Below are positions 45,539-54,472 of a stretch of 64,000 nt of DNA, piece after piece. The notes under the pieces were generated by a model, which saw only the letters and a program-made list of their open reading frames with translations, was not told the DNA's origin and made no database searches. Position numbers and translations under genes: made by a program. The DNA comes from Echinicola strongylocentroti (lineage in GTDB: Bacteria; Bacteroidota; Bacteroidia; Cytophagales; Cyclobacteriaceae): NCBI RefSeq assembly GCF_003260975.1, contig NZ_CP030041.1:1633501-1697500 (forward strand), in the 5' to 3' direction. Every line of letters starts with the position of its first letter. The first letter of the stretch is position 1.

Positions 45539-46438
45539 CTATTTCCTGATGATTTTAGCGGCTTCGATTGGCCTGTCCGTGGCCAGGATGTCAGCTCCGT
45601 TGTTTACAAATTCCGTATAGAGATGGTCTCCTCTTGCAGCGGCCCTTTGGTCCAAATTGCCCAAAGTACCTAAGATGGTGCACACTCCTTGTTGGTGGAG
45701 TTGTTCATTAAAATCAGGGCTCCTTTCGGATACTCCTGTAAAAGCAATAATGTTCTCCTTCGGAATACCTGTTTCCAAAAACCTGTCCCACTCTGCTTTA
45801 TTTCTCAAGGTCACGGACAGCATCAGCTCCGAATCCATGCTATACAGTTTTTTGGCTGCTGCCAAGCTGTACGTAATCAGCACGACATGGGCTTCCGAAG
45901 TAGTCGCTTCAATTTCTTCAAGCACCATTTTATAAGGCTCATTGGACTTGATATCCAAGGTGAGCACGGCTTTCCCTTTTGCCCACTCCAAGACCTCCCT
46001 AAGTGTAGGCACGTTAAATTCCGTGGCCTTTCCTGATGCATCTTCCAAATGGAAGGTTGCGAGCTTATCATAGGTCAACTCCCCAACCTTCCCCGTACCT
46101 GAAGTCGTTCTATCGACCGTATTGTCATGCATCATGACCAGCACAGAGTCCTTGGTCATCGAAATATCACATTCAATAAGTGCAGGGGTATGCTGCAATA
46201 CATACTCAAAGGTCTCAATGGCATTTTCAGGATAGCCGGGATAACTTCCTCCACGATGGGCACTGACCATGGGAGACCAATTGGTATCTTTGGTAAAAAA
46301 TGCCTTGGTCGCCGACACGTCTTCAAAAGAAAGATAATGACCCTCGGAATGGCTTTCTGCTGTAGAAGAAGGTGCTCCGCAACCAATGGTAAAGGTCACG
46401 AGCAAGAGGTAGGCTACTGCCAATATTATTTTTTGCAT
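45539..46438 (-). CDS. Glycerophosphodiester phosphodiesterase lipoprotein
   Basis: A 299-residue GDPD-family enzyme with a lipoprotein signal (FTIGCGAPS, Cys about residue 20), so it is membrane-anchored outside the cytoplasm. Catalytic features are SAHRGG, PENAIETF, ECDISMTKD, and MHDNTVDRTTSGTG with the second catalytic His. It likely hydrolyses glycerophosphodiesters from phospholipid turnover. It forms a tight operon with the upstream DUF2721 gene (3 bp apart) and the downstream threonine aldolase. Confidence 0.9.
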   Translation of the reverse strand: MQKIILAVAYLLLVTFTIGCGAPSSTAESHSEGHYLSFEDVSATKAFFTKDTNWSPMVSAHRGGSYPGYPENAIETFEYVLQHTPALIECDISMTKDSVLVMMHDNTVDRTTSGTGKVGELTYDKLATFHLEDASGKATEFNVPTLREVLEWAKGKAVLTLDIKSNEPYKMVLEEIEATTSEAHVVLITYSLAAAKKLYSMDSELMLSVTLRNKAEWDRFLETGIPKENIIAFTGVSERSPDFNEQLHQQGVCTILGTLGNLDQRAAARGDHLYTEFVNNGADILATDRPIEAAKIIRK

Positions 46439-46441
46439 GGT

Positions 46442-46906
46442 TTACTCTTCAGAAGATGGATGTTTTGAATCTTTAAATCTCAGGCCTAGAGCGCCTCCCT
46501 TGGCTTTTTTCAGTACCTCCTCCATTCCACTCAGTTCAATACTCAGGGCTTTGGTGGACAGGTTGATCTCCCAAAGGGAAATTCCCAAAGAAATCAGCAG
46601 GGCCAGCATGCTCATCATAAAAGTAACATTGGCCGCAGTATCAAATTTTCTATAGATCAAAAACATGCACACCACACATATCAAAAAACTGATCACTCCA
46701 AAAATCTGCATGTATTTGATCATGATCATCCGTTTGCGGAGATTATGAAGCTGTCCAAGCAGCTGCATGTCATCAGGATGTTCCCGATAGCGTTCATTAA
46801 GCCCCCTGATCAAGTTGGCCATTGCCAAAAAACGGTTGGTATACGCCAACATCAGTAAGGTAATGGCTGAAAATAACAGCGCGGGGGTCGAGAGTTCAAG
46901 TTCCAT
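46442..46906 (-). CDS. DUF2721 domain-containing membrane protein
   Basis: A 154-residue protein with three hydrophobic segments (about 8-28, 65-85, 95-113). The motif RFLAMANLIRGL and the pattern LRKRMIMIKYMQIFGVIS fit DUF2721. Function is unknown. It is the first gene of the DUF2721-GDPD-ltaE unit, starting just past the terminator of the anti-sigma gene. Confidence 0.75.
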   Translation of the reverse strand: MELELSTPALLFSAITLLMLAYTNRFLAMANLIRGLNERYREHPDDMQLLGQLHNLRKRMIMIKYMQIFGVISFLICVVCMFLIYRKFDTAANVTFMMSMLALLISLGISLWEINLSTKALSIELSGMEEVLKKAKGGALGLRFKDSKHPSSEE

Positions 46907-46955
46907 TTACAAGCTGATTCTATTGGACTACCTAAATTCAGCAATTTTGCAGGAT

Positions 46956-46989
46956 AATAAAAACCCCGCCAAAAAAATTGACGGGGTTT
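46956..46989 (-). terminator. Terminator of the sigma/anti-sigma operon
   Basis: On the minus strand AACCCCGTCAA pairs with TTGGCGGGGTT, followed by TTTATT. It separates the sigma/anti-sigma unit from DUF2721. Confidence 0.8.
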
Positions 46990-47062
46990 GTCACATATTT
47001 CACTTTCTCTCTTGAGAATTTTATGTTTTTATAGTGGGAAAAGCCCAAAAAGCAATCGCTTC

Positions 47063-47890
47063 TTAGACCACTTCTCCAATGACGACAAGGTTTTCCAAAG
47101 TAGGTGCTTTGCTACCTCCCTTAGGCTCGATGGTTATAGCAAAGGCTCCGGCACTTGCGGCTGCCTCCATCTGCTGTAAGGTCAGTGTTTCTCCTGGCTT
47201 CACGATACCAATCCCTACCGGACCATCGTCACCGATTGCCCAAAGCTGGTAATCTTGGTCCTCATCCAATGAAGCCAATTGGTTCACTGAAACGAACACA
47301 TTTTGTGATCCTTTATCCCAGAAGACATCCACTCTTGCTTCCTTCTGCAATTCCAATGACTCTCCTAGCATTGGCACGCGCTCATAATCACCTGACAGCA
47401 AGGTCTCAAATTGGTGATCCAGCTCATTGTAGCGTGCTTGGTTGACATCCAGTTCCTGTGACAGGACATTTCGTTCTTCCAGCAGGGCAGTGAACCGCTC
47501 TTCCACATCATAGTACTGCACAGCAAAGTAAACGGCTGTCAAGATAGCCAAAAAGGCCACAATGGAAGACGCGACGGCAAATTGCTTCCAAGGCTGCAAC
47601 AACACTTGTTTTGCAGCAGGGCGGTGGGCAGCTACCGGTTCTTCCTTTTCCTCCACATCAGCTAATTCCTCTTCCAGAGTGTCGAAGATTTTCCCCTTCA
47701 CTTCTTCAGATGGCTTCACTCCTCCTTTATCATCAAAAGCAAACATGGCGTCCTGGATCTCGTCCAGTTCCCTTTTGATCTCAGGATGTTTTTTGGAAAG
47801 CGCAATAACCTCCTGACGCTCTCTGTCACTGAGTTCTCCCAGAACAAAAAGCTCCAACTTACCTGACGCTATGTAAGACTGAATATCCAC
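47063..47890 (-). CDS. Anti-sigma factor (RskA-like)
   Basis: A 275-residue membrane protein. The N-terminal helical anti-sigma domain (GKLELFVLGELSDRERQEV, about 10-28) is followed by one transmembrane helix (about 104-126), a coiled coil and a C-terminal RskA-type beta domain (YQLWAIGDDGPVGIG...). There is no HxxxCxxC zinc motif. The start is GTG, sharing its G with the TAG stop of the sigma gene, so translation is coupled. It should hold the partner ECF sigma factor at the membrane until an envelope signal releases it. Confidence 0.85.
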   Translation of the reverse strand: MDIQSYIASGKLELFVLGELSDRERQEVIALSKKHPEIKRELDEIQDAMFAFDDKGGVKPSEEVKGKIFDTLEEELADVEEKEEPVAAHRPAAKQVLLQPWKQFAVASSIVAFLAILTAVYFAVQYYDVEERFTALLEERNVLSQELDVNQARYNELDHQFETLLSGDYERVPMLGESLELQKEARVDVFWDKGSQNVFVSVNQLASLDEDQDYQLWAIGDDGPVGIGIVKPGETLTLQQMEAAASAGAFAITIEPKGGSKAPTLENLVVIGEVV

Positions 47891-48423
47891 TAAATTTGAT
47901 TAATATTCTTTTTCAATACTCCTAAGGCCGCACGAATCCTGGATTTCACTGTTCCCAGTGGAATTTCAAATTCTTCAGAAATCTCGGAATGGGTGTAGCC
48001 TTTAAAATAAATACATTCAACCACGAATCGTTGCTCCTCATTTAATGCTGTAATGAGTTCCTTTACGCCGATTCCATCAACTGCCTCTGCAGTCCCCGAC
48101 GCTCCTTCCAATCCATATACGTAGTTGTCTATCGTATTGGTCTTACTACCCTTAGAAAATTCTTTGGAGCGGGTCTTGTCAATGGCTGCATTCCTGCAGA
48201 CATTGGCCATCCAGGTGTAGAGCCTTCCTTTGGACTCATCATAACTATCGATTCGCCGGATGATTTTGACAAAAGCATCATGAAAGACTTCCTCAGCGAT
48301 GTCGTGGTCGTTGATTACACGGGATATAACGGCAAATAAGGCCCTGGAATATTTTTCGTACAAATAGTCCACAGTCTGCTTTTCCTTAGCTCGTAATCCT
48401 GTTATGAGTTGGTCTTCTTGCAA
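47890..48423 (-). CDS. ECF-type RNA polymerase sigma factor
   Basis: A 177-residue sigma factor with region 2 (AEEVFHDAFVKIIRRIDSYD, LYTWMANVCRNAAID) and region 4 (VVECIYFKGYTHSEISEEF, LGTVKSRIRAAL). The only start consistent with the N-terminus is TTG at 48423: a stop lies five codons upstream and the next in-frame ATG is deep in region 2. The TTG/GTG pair suggests low, coupled expression. It is co-transcribed with the anti-sigma gene; the regulon is unknown. Confidence 0.9.
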   Translation of the reverse strand: MQEDQLITGLRAKEKQTVDYLYEKYSRALFAVISRVINDHDIAEEVFHDAFVKIIRRIDSYDESKGRLYTWMANVCRNAAIDKTRSKEFSKGSKTNTIDNYVYGLEGASGTAEAVDGIGVKELITALNEEQRFVVECIYFKGYTHSEISEEFEIPLGTVKSRIRAALGVLKKNINQI

Positions 48424-48459
48424 AAGTTGCCGAGGTTATTAAATGTAATTTGTTTCTTA

Positions 48460-48494
48460 AAAAAAGAAACACGAGACAGCTAACCGTCTCGTGT
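48460..48494 (-). terminator. Terminator of lpdA
   Basis: ACACGAGAC (48469-48477) pairs with GTCTCGTGT (48486-48494); on the minus strand TTTCTTTTTTT follows. It is 28 bp past the lpdA stop. Confidence 0.85.
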
Positions 48495-48521
48495 CCTAAT
48501 ATTAGGATAAGTTTACCAATT

Positions 48522-49919
48522 TTACAAATGAATTACCTCATCATATGCGGCTGCCGCTGCTTCCATTACCGCTTCTGACATGGTAGGATGTGGGTGTACT
48601 GTCTTGATCAATTCATGACCAGTAGTCTCTAACTTCCTGACTGCTACGATTTCAGCAATTAATTCTGTCACATTTGCACCAATCATATGTGCCCCCAACA
48701 ACTCTCCATATTTGGCATCAAAAATTAATTTCACAAAACCATCAGATGCCCCCGCAGCTTTGGCTTTTCCGGATGCCGAGAAAGGGAACTTACCCACTTT
48801 CAGTTCGTAACCTGCCTCTTTGGCTTTTTCTTCCGTATAACCAACGGAAGCAATCTCTGGCACACAGTAGGTACAGCCAGGGATATTGTTATAGTCCAAT
48901 GGCTCGGGGTTATGGCCCGCTATCTTCTCCACGCAGATAATCCCTTCAGCAGAAGCCACGTGAGCCAATGCCGGTCCAGGGATCACATCACCTATGGCAT
49001 AATAGCCCGGCATATTGGTTTTGTAGAATTCATCCACTTTGATGCGGCCCTTGTCTACGACGATCCCTACATCTTCCAGTCCACAGTTTTCTACATTGGC
49101 TACTACACCTGCTGCGGAAAGCACCACGTCACAATCGATCGTCTCTTCCCCTTTTTTGGTCTTAACGGTCACCTTACAGCCAGAGCCTTTGGTATCCACG
49201 TCAGTCACCTCAGTGCTGGTCATGATATTCATGCCGGCTTTTTTGTACATTCTTTCCAGTGCTTTGGAAACTTCCGCATCCTCATTGGGGACGATACGAT
49301 CCATAAACTCCACGACGGTCACTTCTGTACCAATGGCAGCATAGAAATACGCAAACTCCACTCCTATGGCTCCTGAACCTACCACAACCATCTTCTTTGG
49401 CTGCTTCTCCAAGGTCATCGCCTTGCGGTAGCCTATGACCTTCTTGTCATCGATCTTGATGGCAGGAAGTTCCCTGGATCTTGCACCAGTGGCTATAATG
49501 ATATTATCGGCGCTATACGTGGTTTTCTTACCGTCCTTATCTTCCACCTCGACCTTCTTGCCCGGCTTTACTTTGCCCCAGCCAAGGAGCTGCTCTATCT
49601 TATTTTTCTTGAGAAGAAACTGAATACCCTTGCTCATTCCGTCGGCCACTCCCCTGCTTCGCTCCACCATTCCGCCAAAATCAGCTTTTGGGTCTTTTAC
49701 GGTGATACCGTAATCCTTCGCATGGTTGATATATTCAAAAACCTGCGCACTTTTCAACAAGGCTTTGGTAGGGATACATCCCCAGTTCAAACAAATACCA
49801 CCCAATTCGGCGGCTTCTACAACAGCAGTTTTCAGGCCAAGCTGGGATGCGCGGATTGCCGCTACATATCCTCCCGGTCCACTACCTACTACAATAACAT
49901 CAAATTTTGTTGAAGACAT
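48522..49919 (-). CDS. lpdA: Dihydrolipoyl dehydrogenase (E3)
   Basis: A 465-residue flavoprotein that reoxidises lipoamide in 2-oxoacid dehydrogenase and glycine cleavage complexes. The FAD motif GSGPGGYVAA (about 12-21), redox disulfide GGICLNWGCIPTK, NAD motif GSGAIGVEFA, and C-terminal HPHPTMSEA with the catalytic His-Glu pair are all intact. It is monocistronic with its own promoter and terminator; no E1/E2 genes are nearby. Confidence 0.97.
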   Translation of the reverse strand: MSSTKFDVIVVGSGPGGYVAAIRASQLGLKTAVVEAAELGGICLNWGCIPTKALLKSAQVFEYINHAKDYGITVKDPKADFGGMVERSRGVADGMSKGIQFLLKKNKIEQLLGWGKVKPGKKVEVEDKDGKKTTYSADNIIIATGARSRELPAIKIDDKKVIGYRKAMTLEKQPKKMVVVGSGAIGVEFAYFYAAIGTEVTVVEFMDRIVPNEDAEVSKALERMYKKAGMNIMTSTEVTDVDTKGSGCKVTVKTKKGEETIDCDVVLSAAGVVANVENCGLEDVGIVVDKGRIKVDEFYKTNMPGYYAIGDVIPGPALAHVASAEGIICVEKIAGHNPEPLDYNNIPGCTYCVPEIASVGYTEEKAKEAGYELKVGKFPFSASGKAKAAGASDGFVKLIFDAKYGELLGAHMIGANVTELIAEIVAVRKLETTGHELIKTVHPHPTMSEAVMEAAAAAYDEVIHL

Positions 49920-49957
49920 ATGTGTATGTGTTTTTAAAATAGCTATTTTAACCTTCG

Positions 49958-49965
49958 CAAATTTA
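49958..49965 (-). promoter_or_regulatory. -7 box (TAAATTTG) of lpdA
   Basis: An exact TAnnTTTG match on the minus strand, 38 bases upstream of the lpdA ATG. Confidence 0.5.
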
Positions 49966-50357
49966 AACTATTTAAGCACAGAAAAAAATTTGGTTTCCAT
50001 TATCCTGACCACCACGGGCGGAATTTCGGCACAGCACGGGACAGTGGAGCCTGCTTATCAAAAACCGAATAGAATCACCTGTCAACGGAGCCAATTGGCC
50101 CAATGTGCTTTATTTGGTCTGAGCCTGTCAAATCTTTCAAATATAAAATCAGCGTAAATCTTATTGATCTGCGTCATCGGCCTGCTATCAGCACCAGCCT
50201 CCCCCCAATTTTTCCGTTTGCTTCGTAGTCTATCCAATCCTAGAAGCTCGAACATTTAGACCAGCTATTCATAATGCCATGACATTTCCATCACTTGCTT
50301 TATGGCTTCCTATTCGCTGATCAGTAAGTCCTGGATTTGTTTTTGGGAAATTATCCC

Positions 50358-50365
50358 TATTTTTG
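50358..50365 (+). promoter_or_regulatory. -7 box (TATTTTTG) of fabG
   Basis: An exact TAnnTTTG match 34 bases before the fabG ATG, with TTTG about 20 bases upstream as a possible -33 element. Confidence 0.55.
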
Positions 50366-50399
50366 ATCCTTCTAATCGAACTAACTATACAATTTCAAT

Positions 50400-51146
50400 A
50401 TGGGATTATTAACTGGAAAAACCGCCCTCATAACCGGGGCATCCAAAGGTATCGGAAGGGCTATTGCGCTGAAGTATGCCCAAGAAGGTGCCAATGTAGC
50501 ATTCACTTTTTTGTCCAGCGTGGATAAAGGACAGGCTTTGGAGAGAGAACTGGCTGCTTTTGGCATTCAGGCCAAAGGGTTTCGATCTGATGCGTCCGAC
50601 TTCAAAGCTGCCGAAGAGCTGGTCAGTGAGGTGGTCAAGGAATTTGGCGCACTGGACATCCTGATCAATAACGCCGGAGTCACCCGAGACAACCTGTTGA
50701 TGCGTATGAACGAAGAAGCTTGGGACGATGTCATCAACATCAACCTCAAATCCTGCTTCAACACCGTGAAAGCTGCCACCAGAACCTTGATGAAGCAAAA
50801 AGCAGGCTCCATCATCAACATCACCTCTGTGGTCGGCATCAAAGGAAACGCAGGACAAGCCAATTATGCCGCTTCCAAGGCAGGCATCATCGGCTTCACT
50901 AAATCAGTAGCCCTAGAACTTGGCTCCAGAGGCATCCGCAGCAATGCAGTAGCTCCGGGCTTTATCGAAACGGAAATGACCGAAGTACTGGACGAAAAAA
51001 CCGTTCAGGGCTGGAGAGATGCCATCCCCATGAAGCGTGGCGGCCAACCAGAAGAAGTGGCCAATACCTGCGTCTTCTTGGGATCCGACATGAGCTCGTA
51101 TATCTCCGGACAGGTCCTGCAGGTGGACGGTGCCATGCTGACGTAA
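50400..51146 (+). CDS. fabG: 3-oxoacyl-[ACP] reductase
   Basis: A 248-residue short-chain dehydrogenase that reduces 3-oxoacyl-ACP with NADPH in fatty acid elongation. The cofactor motif TGASKGIGRA, structural NNAG, and catalytic Ser143, Tyr156 and Lys160 (YAASK) are intact. The C-terminal half shows NAVAPGFIETEMT and the closing SGQVLQVDGAM. It stands alone, away from other fab genes, with its own promoter and terminator. Confidence 0.95.
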   Translation: MGLLTGKTALITGASKGIGRAIALKYAQEGANVAFTFLSSVDKGQALERELAAFGIQAKGFRSDASDFKAAEELVSEVVKEFGALDILINNAGVTRDNLLMRMNEEAWDDVININLKSCFNTVKAATRTLMKQKAGSIINITSVVGIKGNAGQANYAASKAGIIGFTKSVALELGSRGIRSNAVAPGFIETEMTEVLDEKTVQGWRDAIPMKRGGQPEEVANTCVFLGSDMSSYISGQVLQVDGAMLT

Positions 51147-51176
51147 ATAATTGAAAGATTAAAATATTGGAAAATC

Positions 51177-51224
51177 AAAAGCCTCTTTAATCTGCTTAGG
51201 GCAGATCAGGGAGGCTTTTTTTTT
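51177..51224 (+). terminator. Rho-independent terminator after fabG
   Basis: AAAAGCCTC (51177-51185) pairs with GAGGCTTTT (51211-51219), with an inner TCTGC/GCAGA stem and a run of nine or more Ts. Confidence 0.88.
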
Positions 51225-51358
51225 GAGCCATGGACGTTTCCCCATACTAAACACCATATGCCATGTACTTGGTAATTTTGTCTCATGTCTCACATCTCCC
51301 ATCTATTTGTTCTCGCAAGATAATATGAAAGTGCCAACAGACCGAGGTTATCGAGGTT

Positions 51359-51408
51359 GTGCAGGGTCTCTGCCCCTGCACTAACCAAACTTTGAGTCTC
51401 TGACTCAA
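51359..51408. repeat. Two small hairpins with shared GTCTCTG core
   Basis: GTGCAGGG-TCTCTGC-CCCTGCAC (51359-51381) and TTGAGT-CTCTG-ACTCAA (51392-51408). The loop core is the same and the arms are different but self-complementary, parallel to the ATTACAAAT pair at 21569-21617. Confidence 0.55.
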
Positions 51409-51468
51409 TTCTTTAACCCCTTGGATCGCCCCAAGTCAATACGATAAAACTCATATACATCTTCAACC

Positions 51469-51665
51469 AACCCGGTTTATGTATCTAAGCCTCCCTTTTT
51501 TTGATTGACTTTGGCTGCGGAAACCTGATCATCTTGGTGGATTTCATCCTTTTCCTTTTTTCCCCCGAAAGCCTTCGGGGCAGGCTATTGATGAAAAAAG
51601 AAAGAAAAAATATAGAACCCATATTCCCAGATTCAAACTAACTAAACGGCATTGAAACCGGGTTT
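51469..51665. mobile_element. Internally deleted copy of the 861-bp inverted-repeat element
   Basis: Left end AACCCGGTTT, right end AACTAAACGGCATTGAAACCGGGTTT. The left interior matches 33475-33590 almost base for base and the right interior matches about 34210-34269, with the middle missing. The spacer 51225-51920 holds no gene. Confidence 0.65.
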
Positions 51666-51920
51666 AACTGCTCCGGCTTGTCGATATACAAACTGCCTTT
51701 AGATACATACCAATTTTCAATCTCTTTCTCCTCTTTAACCAGAAAATCAATACCGATTAGTTAGTCCATAGTTGGTCTCAGTGGTTCTGTATGATTTTCA
51801 GTGGGGATACCAAAACCCAAGCAGCCAGCGACTTGCCCCCCTTCCCAGCTTGTGAACTTTGTAACCTTTAAACAGCTGGTAACGTATATCAAAATGATAT
51901 CACTTTAAAATCAAAATAAA

Positions 51921-52769
51921 ATGGAAAAAACAATTAAACCCATTTCCGGCTATCTGATGGTATTGGTAGGGCTGCTGCTTATAATTGTCATCGCCACATC
52001 CATAGGTATTGGCAATGCCATCCTCGCAGTATTCATCAGTTTACTGTTCATGTTTGTGATACCCGGTTTTTTTATCGTCGAGCCCAACAAAGCCGTAGTC
52101 CTACTTCTTTTTGGTGCCTACAAAGGATCTGTTAAGTCCAATGGCTTCTTCTGGGTCAATCCTTTCATGAGCCAGCGAAAGATTTCCTTGCGTGTCCGGA
52201 ACTTCGAAAACAAGCCCATGAAAGTCAATGATAAAATCGGCAACCCTGTCATGATCGGTACTATTGTGGTATGGAAAGTAGAGGATTCTTACAAAGCCTT
52301 TTTCGATGTGGACAACTATGAAAACTTCGTCCACCTCCAAGCGGATGCTGCAGTAAGAAAAATGGCCGGATTATACCCGTATGACAATTTTGAAGACGAG
52401 AATGCCGAAATCACCCTGCGCTCGGGCGTGGAAGATGTCAATCAATCACTCGAGGAAGAAATCAGCGAGCGACTGGAGCACGCTGGCATCAAGGTGATCG
52501 AGGCCCGTATCAGTCACTTGGCCTATGCCTCGGAAATCGCCAGTGCCATGCTCCAAAGACAGCAGGCCACGGCCATTGTCGCAGCCAGAAGGCGGATCGT
52601 GGACGGTGCCGTGGGCATGGTAGAAATGGCCTTGGAAGATTTAAAGATCAAGGAAATCATTGAATTTGACGACGAGAAGAAGGCCGCCATGGTCAGTAAC
52701 CTGATGGTGGTGCTCTGCTCCGACAAAAGTGCCAGCCCTGTCCTCAATGTAGGAACCTTGCACCAATAA
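51921..52769 (+). CDS. SPFH/Band 7 domain protein
   Basis: A 282-residue protein with two N-terminal hydrophobic segments (about 10-30, 33-53), then an SPFH domain (FIVEPNKAVVLLLFGAYKG, RVRNFENKPMKVNDKIGNPVMIGTIVVWKV) and a helical C-terminus with MLQRQQATAIVAARRRIVDGA, typical of stomatin/prohibitin-like proteins. It likely oligomerises at the membrane and organises lipid or protein domains. It is followed after 12 bp by a small ribbon-helix-helix-like gene. Confidence 0.88.
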   Translation: MEKTIKPISGYLMVLVGLLLIIVIATSIGIGNAILAVFISLLFMFVIPGFFIVEPNKAVVLLLFGAYKGSVKSNGFFWVNPFMSQRKISLRVRNFENKPMKVNDKIGNPVMIGTIVVWKVEDSYKAFFDVDNYENFVHLQADAAVRKMAGLYPYDNFEDENAEITLRSGVEDVNQSLEEEISERLEHAGIKVIEARISHLAYASEIASAMLQRQQATAIVAARRRIVDGAVGMVEMALEDLKIKEIIEFDDEKKAAMVSNLMVVLCSDKSASPVLNVGTLHQ

Positions 52770-52781
52770 TAGAACAGTAAC

Positions 52782-52961
52782 ATGCCAAACAAAAAAGCTT
52801 TTGCCCTAAGGATAGACGAGAAAATGATGAAGGCGGTAGAAAAATGGGCGGCCGATGAATTTAGGAGCACCAATGGTCAGCTGGAGTACCTGATCCATGA
52901 TGCCTTAAAAAAAGCAGGCAGGCTTCCCAAAGCCGATAAAAATAAAAAAGAGGCCGAATAA
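52782..52961 (+). CDS. Small Arc/ribbon-helix-helix-like protein (59 residues)
   Basis: It encodes MPNKKAFALRIDEKMMKAV, then WAADEFRSTNGQLEYLIHDALKKAG and a basic tail. The FALRIDEKM strand followed by two helices fits an Arc-type RHH DNA-binding fold. It is downstream of and co-directional with the SPFH gene, probably in the same transcript. The stop codon lies in the loop of the terminator. DNA binding is inferred from pattern only. Confidence 0.75.
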   Translation: MPNKKAFALRIDEKMMKAVEKWAADEFRSTNGQLEYLIHDALKKAGRLPKADKNKKEAE

Positions 52962-52976
52962 CCCGGCCTCTTTTTC
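52947..52976. terminator. Bidirectional terminator between the RHH-like gene and tolC
   Basis: AAAGAGGCCG (52947-52956) pairs with CGGCCTCTTT (52964-52973). T-tracts follow on both strands, so it can end both converging transcripts. The stem begins inside the coding end of the RHH-like gene. Confidence 0.85.
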
Positions 52977-54472
52977 TATTCTTTCTTCTCTTCCAGTTGA
53001 GGATCAAATAACAATTCATCGTTTTGGAAATCATACAGCGTCAACTGCCTCAGCTCGTAATACGCCTGCCAGTATTCCTGCAGGGACTGGATATAACTTC
53101 TTCTATTGGAGTCTTTCTCTTGCTGGGCGATATTAAGGTTGGTGATGTCCACCTTTCCACTAAGGTACCGCTGTCGCGATATCTCGTAACGCTTGGCAGC
53201 TACTTCATCAGCCTTATCACTGATCAAGATCCTGCTCCTCAATTGCTGAAAATTCTTGACCCTAGTGAAAACCTCTTGCTCAAAATTGATCACTTCCTGA
53301 TCAATCGTGTAGTTCACCAACTCCTGATTGGCCCTAGCACGTCCCATTCTGGCTTTATTTCGTCCCCAGTCCAGTACTGGCACACTTACCCCCAAACTTA
53401 CGACCGCCTGCTGGTCGGGATTCTCATACACTCCTCCCCATGTCTGAGCAGCATTATTATAGCCATATCGGGCATTGAGATTCATATTAAACCGCTGTCC
53501 TTTTGCCCTGGCCACTTCAGCTTCAGCCTCCAATCGCTGGATCTGAAAGCTTACTGCATCCGAACTGTTTTCAAAAGCCAAATTAATCGCCTTGTCCACA
53601 TCTACTGCGAAATCAGGGATTTCATCCGGCAGTACTAGATCAAACTGGGTGTTTTCATTTAAACCAATATAAGACCTCAACGCAAGGGCCGAAGACTCTA
53701 GAGACAACTGCGCAGAGGTCAAATCCTGATCAGCTTGGAGTACCTGTAGTTCCACTTGGAGCAATTGGTCCTCTGTCGTCGTACCAATATTGTAACGACC
53801 TTTCTCTATCTTATAGATCGCTTCGGTATTGGTTTTATTCTGCATCGCAATATCATGGCCTACTTGGGCGACCAGATAATTAAAGAACAACTGTGTAGCC
53901 CTTTGGCTGATCTGTTCCATTTCTTCCACGTAGCTTTTCTTACTTTCTTCATACCTCAATGGTTCGATTTTCTTGTCCCATTTCAGCTGGTTAAAGGCGA
54001 ATATTGGCTGATAAAGTTGGATATTGACCGGCACCCCTTGCCATTGGGTCCTTTGGTCCGGATTATCGGTGAGATAATTATCAAAACGGGTAGCGGAAGT
54101 ATTGATAGAAACTTCACCCCCTGTCAAGGCGATGGATTGCTCCAGTCCTAGCCCAACATCCACCGTGCTTTGTTCGAGCGGTAAGTATTCAATGGAACCG
54201 TCATTTTGCTCCACCCCTCTTACCTCCTGCGAATAACTAGGCAATTCACCATTTAACCTCAACTGCGGATTATAATTAGACCTGTAAAACCGGTATTGCC
54301 AGTAACTATTCTGTCGCTGGGTCTCCGCCCTTAATGCGGCAGGTGATACTGACTTTGCCCTGGCAATAATATCCTGTAAGGTATATTTGATTCGCTCTTG
54401 CCCATTCACTTGTAACGGGACATTTAACAATAAACTGAAAATAAAAACGAAGAATGTGATTTGCTTATTCAT
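52976..54472 (-). CDS. TolC family outer membrane efflux protein
   Basis: A 498-residue protein with a signal peptide (ending QVNGQ, about 25) and two TolC/OEP repeats rich in long helices with Gln/Glu/Arg heptads (for example LEAEAEVARAKGQRFNMNLNARYGYN). It forms the outer membrane channel of the efflux system encoded upstream. It overlaps the permease gene by 8 bp, so it is the last gene of the operon. Confidence 0.9.
   Translation of the reverse strand: MNKQITFFVFIFSLLLNVPLQVNGQERIKYTLQDIIARAKSVSPAALRAETQRQNSYWQYRFYRSNYNPQLRLNGELPSYSQEVRGVEQNDGSIEYLPLEQSTVDVGLGLEQSIALTGGEVSINTSATRFDNYLTDNPDQRTQWQGVPVNIQLYQPIFAFNQLKWDKKIEPLRYEESKKSYVEEMEQISQRATQLFFNYLVAQVGHDIAMQNKTNTEAIYKIEKGRYNIGTTTEDQLLQVELQVLQADQDLTSAQLSLESSALALRSYIGLNENTQFDLVLPDEIPDFAVDVDKAINLAFENSSDAVSFQIQRLEAEAEVARAKGQRFNMNLNARYGYNNAAQTWGGVYENPDQQAVVSLGVSVPVLDWGRNKARMGRARANQELVNYTIDQEVINFEQEVFTRVKNFQQLRSRILISDKADEVAAKRYEISRQRYLSGKVDITNLNIAQQEKDSNRRSYIQSLQEYWQAYYELRQLTLYDFQNDELLFDPQLEEKKE

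Larger units (their letters stand above)
49920..50399. other. 480-bp divergent spacer between lpdA and fabG
   Basis: It holds the two promoters listed here and a short dispersed repeat at about 50146-50182 (AAAATCAGCGTAAATC...GATCTGCGTCATC), whose reverse complement recurs near 62648-62687. No gene is seen. Confidence 0.55.

Noticed and set aside
45657..46036. Plus-strand frames of 92 and 115 residues antisense to the GDPD gene
   Set aside because: They are shadows of a clearly functional minus-strand enzyme.
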